Shown here: positions 61,492 to 64,000 of the stretch, one piece after another | How positions within the stretch are numbered: the first letter of the stretch is position 1 | Layout of the letters: each line of letters begins with the position of its first letter | Source: F22 sp963668535 | GTDB lineage: Bacteria; Bacteroidota; Bacteroidia; Bacteroidales; Bacteroidaceae | Length of the DNA stretch: 64,000 nucleotides | Assembly (NCBI GenBank): GCA_963668535.1 | Contig: OY764867.1 | Span: forward strand, 2,356,001-2,420,000 | Reading direction: 5' to 3' | Translations under genes and position numbers: made by a program | The notes under the pieces: model-generated | Told to the model about the DNA's origin: nothing | The model's database searches: none | What the model saw: the letters and a program-made list of their open reading frames with translations, nothing else

Positions 61492-61985
61492 TGTACCCCT
61501 ATTTTAGGACCACCTTTACTCTTGTCTAAGAAATAACTCGTCCATTTGATCGGTTAATATTGAGTTTCCAATCCAACATACAACCTGTTTAGATACGAGC
61601 AGGTAATACGATTAAATATTTAAATCAAAATATCTCCTTATTGATTACCCGTCGCCCCCCAAAAAATAGACATATTATGCTATTCTTCTTACCAAATGAT
61701 GTATCTTTGGAATGATTTGAAAAACCTAATTTTTAGAACCCAACTTAAGGTCATGAAAAATAACCTGCAAGGAAGGACGTGACACAAAAGTGGTGCATTA
61801 ACGTGACACAAATAAGGGGCTTTTTACTTGCACATTACATCTTGTTCTTTTAAAGCTTCGCGAACTACGCGAGCCTTGAATTCACTGCTGAATTTACGTC
61901 GTGATGCCATAAGCTAAATTTTAGGATTGCATCAAATGTACGAAAAATATTGTTTCTTAGCAAGTGGTCCGAAATATGGGGGACA
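61492..61985 (-). mobile_element. Internally deleted IS3-like remnant (494 bp)
   Basis: TGTACCCCTATTTTAGGACC at the left (61492 on) and TGTCCCCCATATTTCGGACC at the right (complement, from 61985) are imperfect terminal repeats. On the minus strand a 28-codon stub at 61910-61824 (SRRKFSSEFKARVVREALKEQ) is the start of an IS3-type OrfA. The middle is deleted or replaced. A related end sequence is at 30737. Confidence 0.75.
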
Positions 61986-62591
61986 TTATACTCCCAAGCC
62001 GTGTTGATACATATATCCTAGGTTGCTTTGAGCACCACCATCTCCTTGTTTAGCTGCTAACTTATAATATTTTACTGCTTGGAGGTAGTCCTTAGCCACA
62101 CCTGTTCCTGTATCGTATATGTATCCCAGGTTATTCTGAGCTGGGGCGTAGCCCTTGTCGGCGGCTAGTTTATAGTACTTGATCGCTTGAGCATAATCCT
62201 GGGGGAGGCCCTTGCCTGATGAGTATAAATAGCCGAGGGCAGTTTGGGCATAGGGCTCTCCTTTATGTGCGGCTAGTCTATAGTATTTTATAGCTTGCTG
62301 TATATTCTTGGTGATTCCCCAGCCCATTTCGTACATAAGGCCTATGCGACTTTGGGCAAACGTGTTTCCCGATTTGGCTGCTGCTTTGAAGCAGGTAAAT
62401 GCTTGGGGATAATTCTTTTTTGAGAGATAGTCATTGCCTAGGGAACTTAGTTTCTCTGGATTTTTGATCTTGCTGATATCCAGTTCTTTAGTTGCCTTGG
62501 GATGTTCAGTATGTGTTGTGCTTTGGCAATAAGCTGGTGCTACCATGCATAGTAGTGTGCTGAGTAAAATAAGTTTTTTGGTACTGTTCAT
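61986..62591 (-). CDS. Sel1-repeat secreted protein, 3' end cut by an IS
   Basis: A 201-residue product. Signal peptide KKLILLSTLLCMVAPAYCQ, then about four Sel1-like repeats (A-x-x-x-L-G-x-x-Y-x-x-G-x-G-x-x-x-D-x-x-x-A-x-x-Y-Y-x-x-A-A). It breaks off inside a repeat (YMYQHGLGV) with a stop codon abutting the IS end at 61985, so the original gene was longer. Sel1 proteins mediate protein-protein contacts, often in the envelope. A related gene lies directly upstream on the same strand. Confidence 0.8.
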   Translation of the reverse strand: MNSTKKLILLSTLLCMVAPAYCQSTTHTEHPKATKELDISKIKNPEKLSSLGNDYLSKKNYPQAFTCFKAAAKSGNTFAQSRIGLMYEMGWGITKNIQQAIKYYRLAAHKGEPYAQTALGYLYSSGKGLPQDYAQAIKYYKLAADKGYAPAQNNLGYIYDTGTGVAKDYLQAVKYYKLAAKQGDGGAQSNLGYMYQHGLGV

Positions 62592-62692
62592 TTTAATATA
62601 TTATTTAGGGTTATGGTTATCATGTCAAGTTGTTTTGTAGAATTGATTTGTATATAGTTTCATCTGGGAGAATGCAATGTGCCTTTGACCCC

Positions 62693-64000
62693 CTAATCTC
62701 CCGAATAAACCCTATTCACTTCAAAAGTATCCAACTTCTTAAGAAGTTTTATTGCTTCTGGTGCACCATGCTTCGCAGCTCTTTTTAGATACTTAATCGC
62801 TAATGTGACGTTACGCTCTACGCCGTCTCCGCGTGAGTACATCCCGCCTATTTCATACATCGCATTCGCATGGCCTTGTTCGGCGGATAATTTGAGGTAC
62901 TTAAGTGCTTCGAAAATATTTCGAGCTACTCCTTGGGCATACAGATACATACAGCCAACTTGGAATTCTGCTTCGGGATCTCCTAGATCGGCAGCTATTT
63001 TAAAGTATTCAAAGGATTTCATGTAGCTTTGGGCTACAAGAAGACCTGTGTTGTACATAAGCCCTAGTCGCTTGGCTGCTTTTAGGTGACCTTGCTGGGC
63101 GGCCATCTCTAAATATTTGGCGGCATATGGTAGCTTTGTTGTGTCTCTTACATAGGTCATATAGGACACTCCTAGTAGATATTGTGCTGAGGCAAGGCCT
63201 TGATCGGCGGCTAGCTTATAGTATTTTTTTGCTTTGGCCACATCGTGACTGACTCCAATGCCTTCTTGGTACATATATCCTAAGTTGTTTTGCGCTTTGG
63301 CATGTCCTTGGTCGGCGGCTAGTCTATAGTAATTGGCTGCTGCCGCTAGATCCTTGTCTACGCCCAAGCCGTTTTCGTACAGGTAGGCCAAGTTGTTTTG
63401 GGCATTTGCATTGCCGTGGAGAGCTGCGCGGGTATAGTATTTGACTGCTTGTGCATAATCTTGAGCTACGCCATCGCCTCTATCGTACATGTAGCCTAGG
63501 CTATATTCTGCTTTGTGATTGCCTTTCTCGATGGCTTGTTTGTAGAAGTTGATCGCTTGTGTGTCATTTTTGGGGAGGCCTTTGCCTGTTTCAAACAAGT
63601 AGCCAATGGTATAGAGTGCATCGGGGTGGCCTTGTTTGGCGGCTAATCTATAGTAGCTTATGGCCATCTTTAAGTTTGTCTTGACTACTGAACCGCTTTC
63701 TAATATACAGCCCATTCTGTATTGTGATTGGGCATTGCCAGCATCTGCTGCGGATTTCAAGCATGTGATGGCTTTGGTGTAATTCTTTTGGGTATAATAT
63801 CGGACGCCTAGGCTGTCGAGGGTATTCGGGTCGGTGATGGTGCTGATGTCTATGGTGTCTGAGGGGGGAGCGAGTGCTGTGTCGGTTGGGGTCTTGATTT
63901 TTCCGTCTTTATCTATATAGATTTCAAAATATTGAAGCACGTCTATGGCTTCTTTATTGCCGAGCTGTGCTGCTTGCTTCAAGTATTTTACGGATTCTTC
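62693..64000 (-). CDS. Sel1-repeat protein, 5' end outside the window
   Basis: The frame stays open to base 64000 (E-E-S-V-K-Y-L-K-Q-A-A-Q-L-G is itself part of a Sel1 repeat), so a TTG at 63982 is not the start. At least 435 residues, with ten or more Sel1 repeats of about 36 residues in two blocks around a linker with PTDTALAPPSDTID. The C-terminus (KRAAKHGAPEAIKLLKKLD) is complete. It is paralogous to the truncated gene downstream. It probably works as an envelope scaffold. Confidence 0.85.
   Translation of the reverse strand, partial: EESVKYLKQAAQLGNKEAIDVLQYFEIYIDKDGKIKTPTDTALAPPSDTIDISTITDPNTLDSLGVRYYTQKNYTKAITCLKSAADAGNAQSQYRMGCILESGSVVKTNLKMAISYYRLAAKQGHPDALYTIGYLFETGKGLPKNDTQAINFYKQAIEKGNHKAEYSLGYMYDRGDGVAQDYAQAVKYYTRAALHGNANAQNNLAYLYENGLGVDKDLAAAANYYRLAADQGHAKAQNNLGYMYQEGIGVSHDVAKAKKYYKLAADQGLASAQYLLGVSYMTYVRDTTKLPYAAKYLEMAAQQGHLKAAKRLGLMYNTGLLVAQSYMKSFEYFKIAADLGDPEAEFQVGCMYLYAQGVARNIFEALKYLKLSAEQGHANAMYEIGGMYSRGDGVERNVTLAIKYLKRAAKHGAPEAIKLLKKLDTFEVNRVYSGD

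Noticed and set aside
63980..63982. TTG at 63982 as start of the last Sel1 gene
   Set aside because: The frame continues to the window edge with Sel1-repeat sequence, so the gene starts outside.
1..64000. CRISPR array
   Set aside because: No series of identical 25-40-bp repeats with regular spacers and no cas gene is visible; the repeats found are palindromes, a 21-bp array, iteron-like boxes and IS ends.

Overview
The window looks like a chromosome segment of a Bacteroidota species, most likely order Bacteroidales. Promoters throughout carry the Bacteroides-type -7 box TAnnTTTG, often with a TTG/TTTG box about 20 bp upstream; genes mostly lack strong Shine-Dalgarno sites; and there are lineage-typical genes (reverse rubrerythrin behind a Fur-family regulator, two LeuA-like synthases in one leu operon, an HU-like/smalltalk/amidase cluster). 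I do not assign a genus.

Left part (1-23.6 kb) is mostly core genome: a FUSC-type membrane protein, a tRNA-Tyr/tRNA-Gly operon, panB with an MFS-like transporter, divergent valS, then leuA-leuC-leuD-cimA-like-leuB, an AraC-type HTH gene, clpC, and a Fur/PerR-like gene with reverse rubrerythrin. Upstream of leuA is a compact attenuator: a 22-codon leader with four Ile and six Leu codons, followed by a terminator and a plausible antiterminator. Two near-identical 1458-bp IS3-family elements flank panB-valS. Each is inserted in the loop of a host transcription terminator (after the panB-MFS operon and after valS). A TetR gene with a shared operator-like motif, a lipoprotein and an outer-membrane barrel follow.

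Middle part (23.6-33.4 kb) is accessory: small lipoproteins, a Panacea-antitoxin/toxin pair, a Fic protein, a YD-repeat-like secreted protein, a DeoR regulator and a HAD phosphatase. Three copies of a long perfect palindrome with a common core lie between genes at 20.6, 26.0 and 27.5 kb.

Right part (30.7-64 kb) is mobile-element territory. The last 397 bp of a mobile-type DnaG primase gene occur twice, in the same orientation (32386-32782 and 43781-44177), flanking 11.4 kb of defence-like cargo: a trypsin-like/STAND NTPase protein with an MBL-fold partner, a GHKL ATPase-nuclease fusion, and an HNH plus PIN gene pair. A third, decayed piece of the primase end lies at about 30.8 kb. The element core has the primase, a Lin1244-like replication protein behind a region of nested inverted repeats (candidate origin or operator), a DnaB helicase, two HU-like proteins, smalltalk and an N-acetylmuramoyl-L-alanine amidase. 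Next comes a large serine recombinase with two unknown genes, then a cytosine-5 methyltransferase with a probable restriction endonuclease. The window ends in an IS graveyard (IS256 and IS3 remnants, a truncated LacI gene) and two Sel1-repeat genes, one cut by an IS and one running off the right edge.
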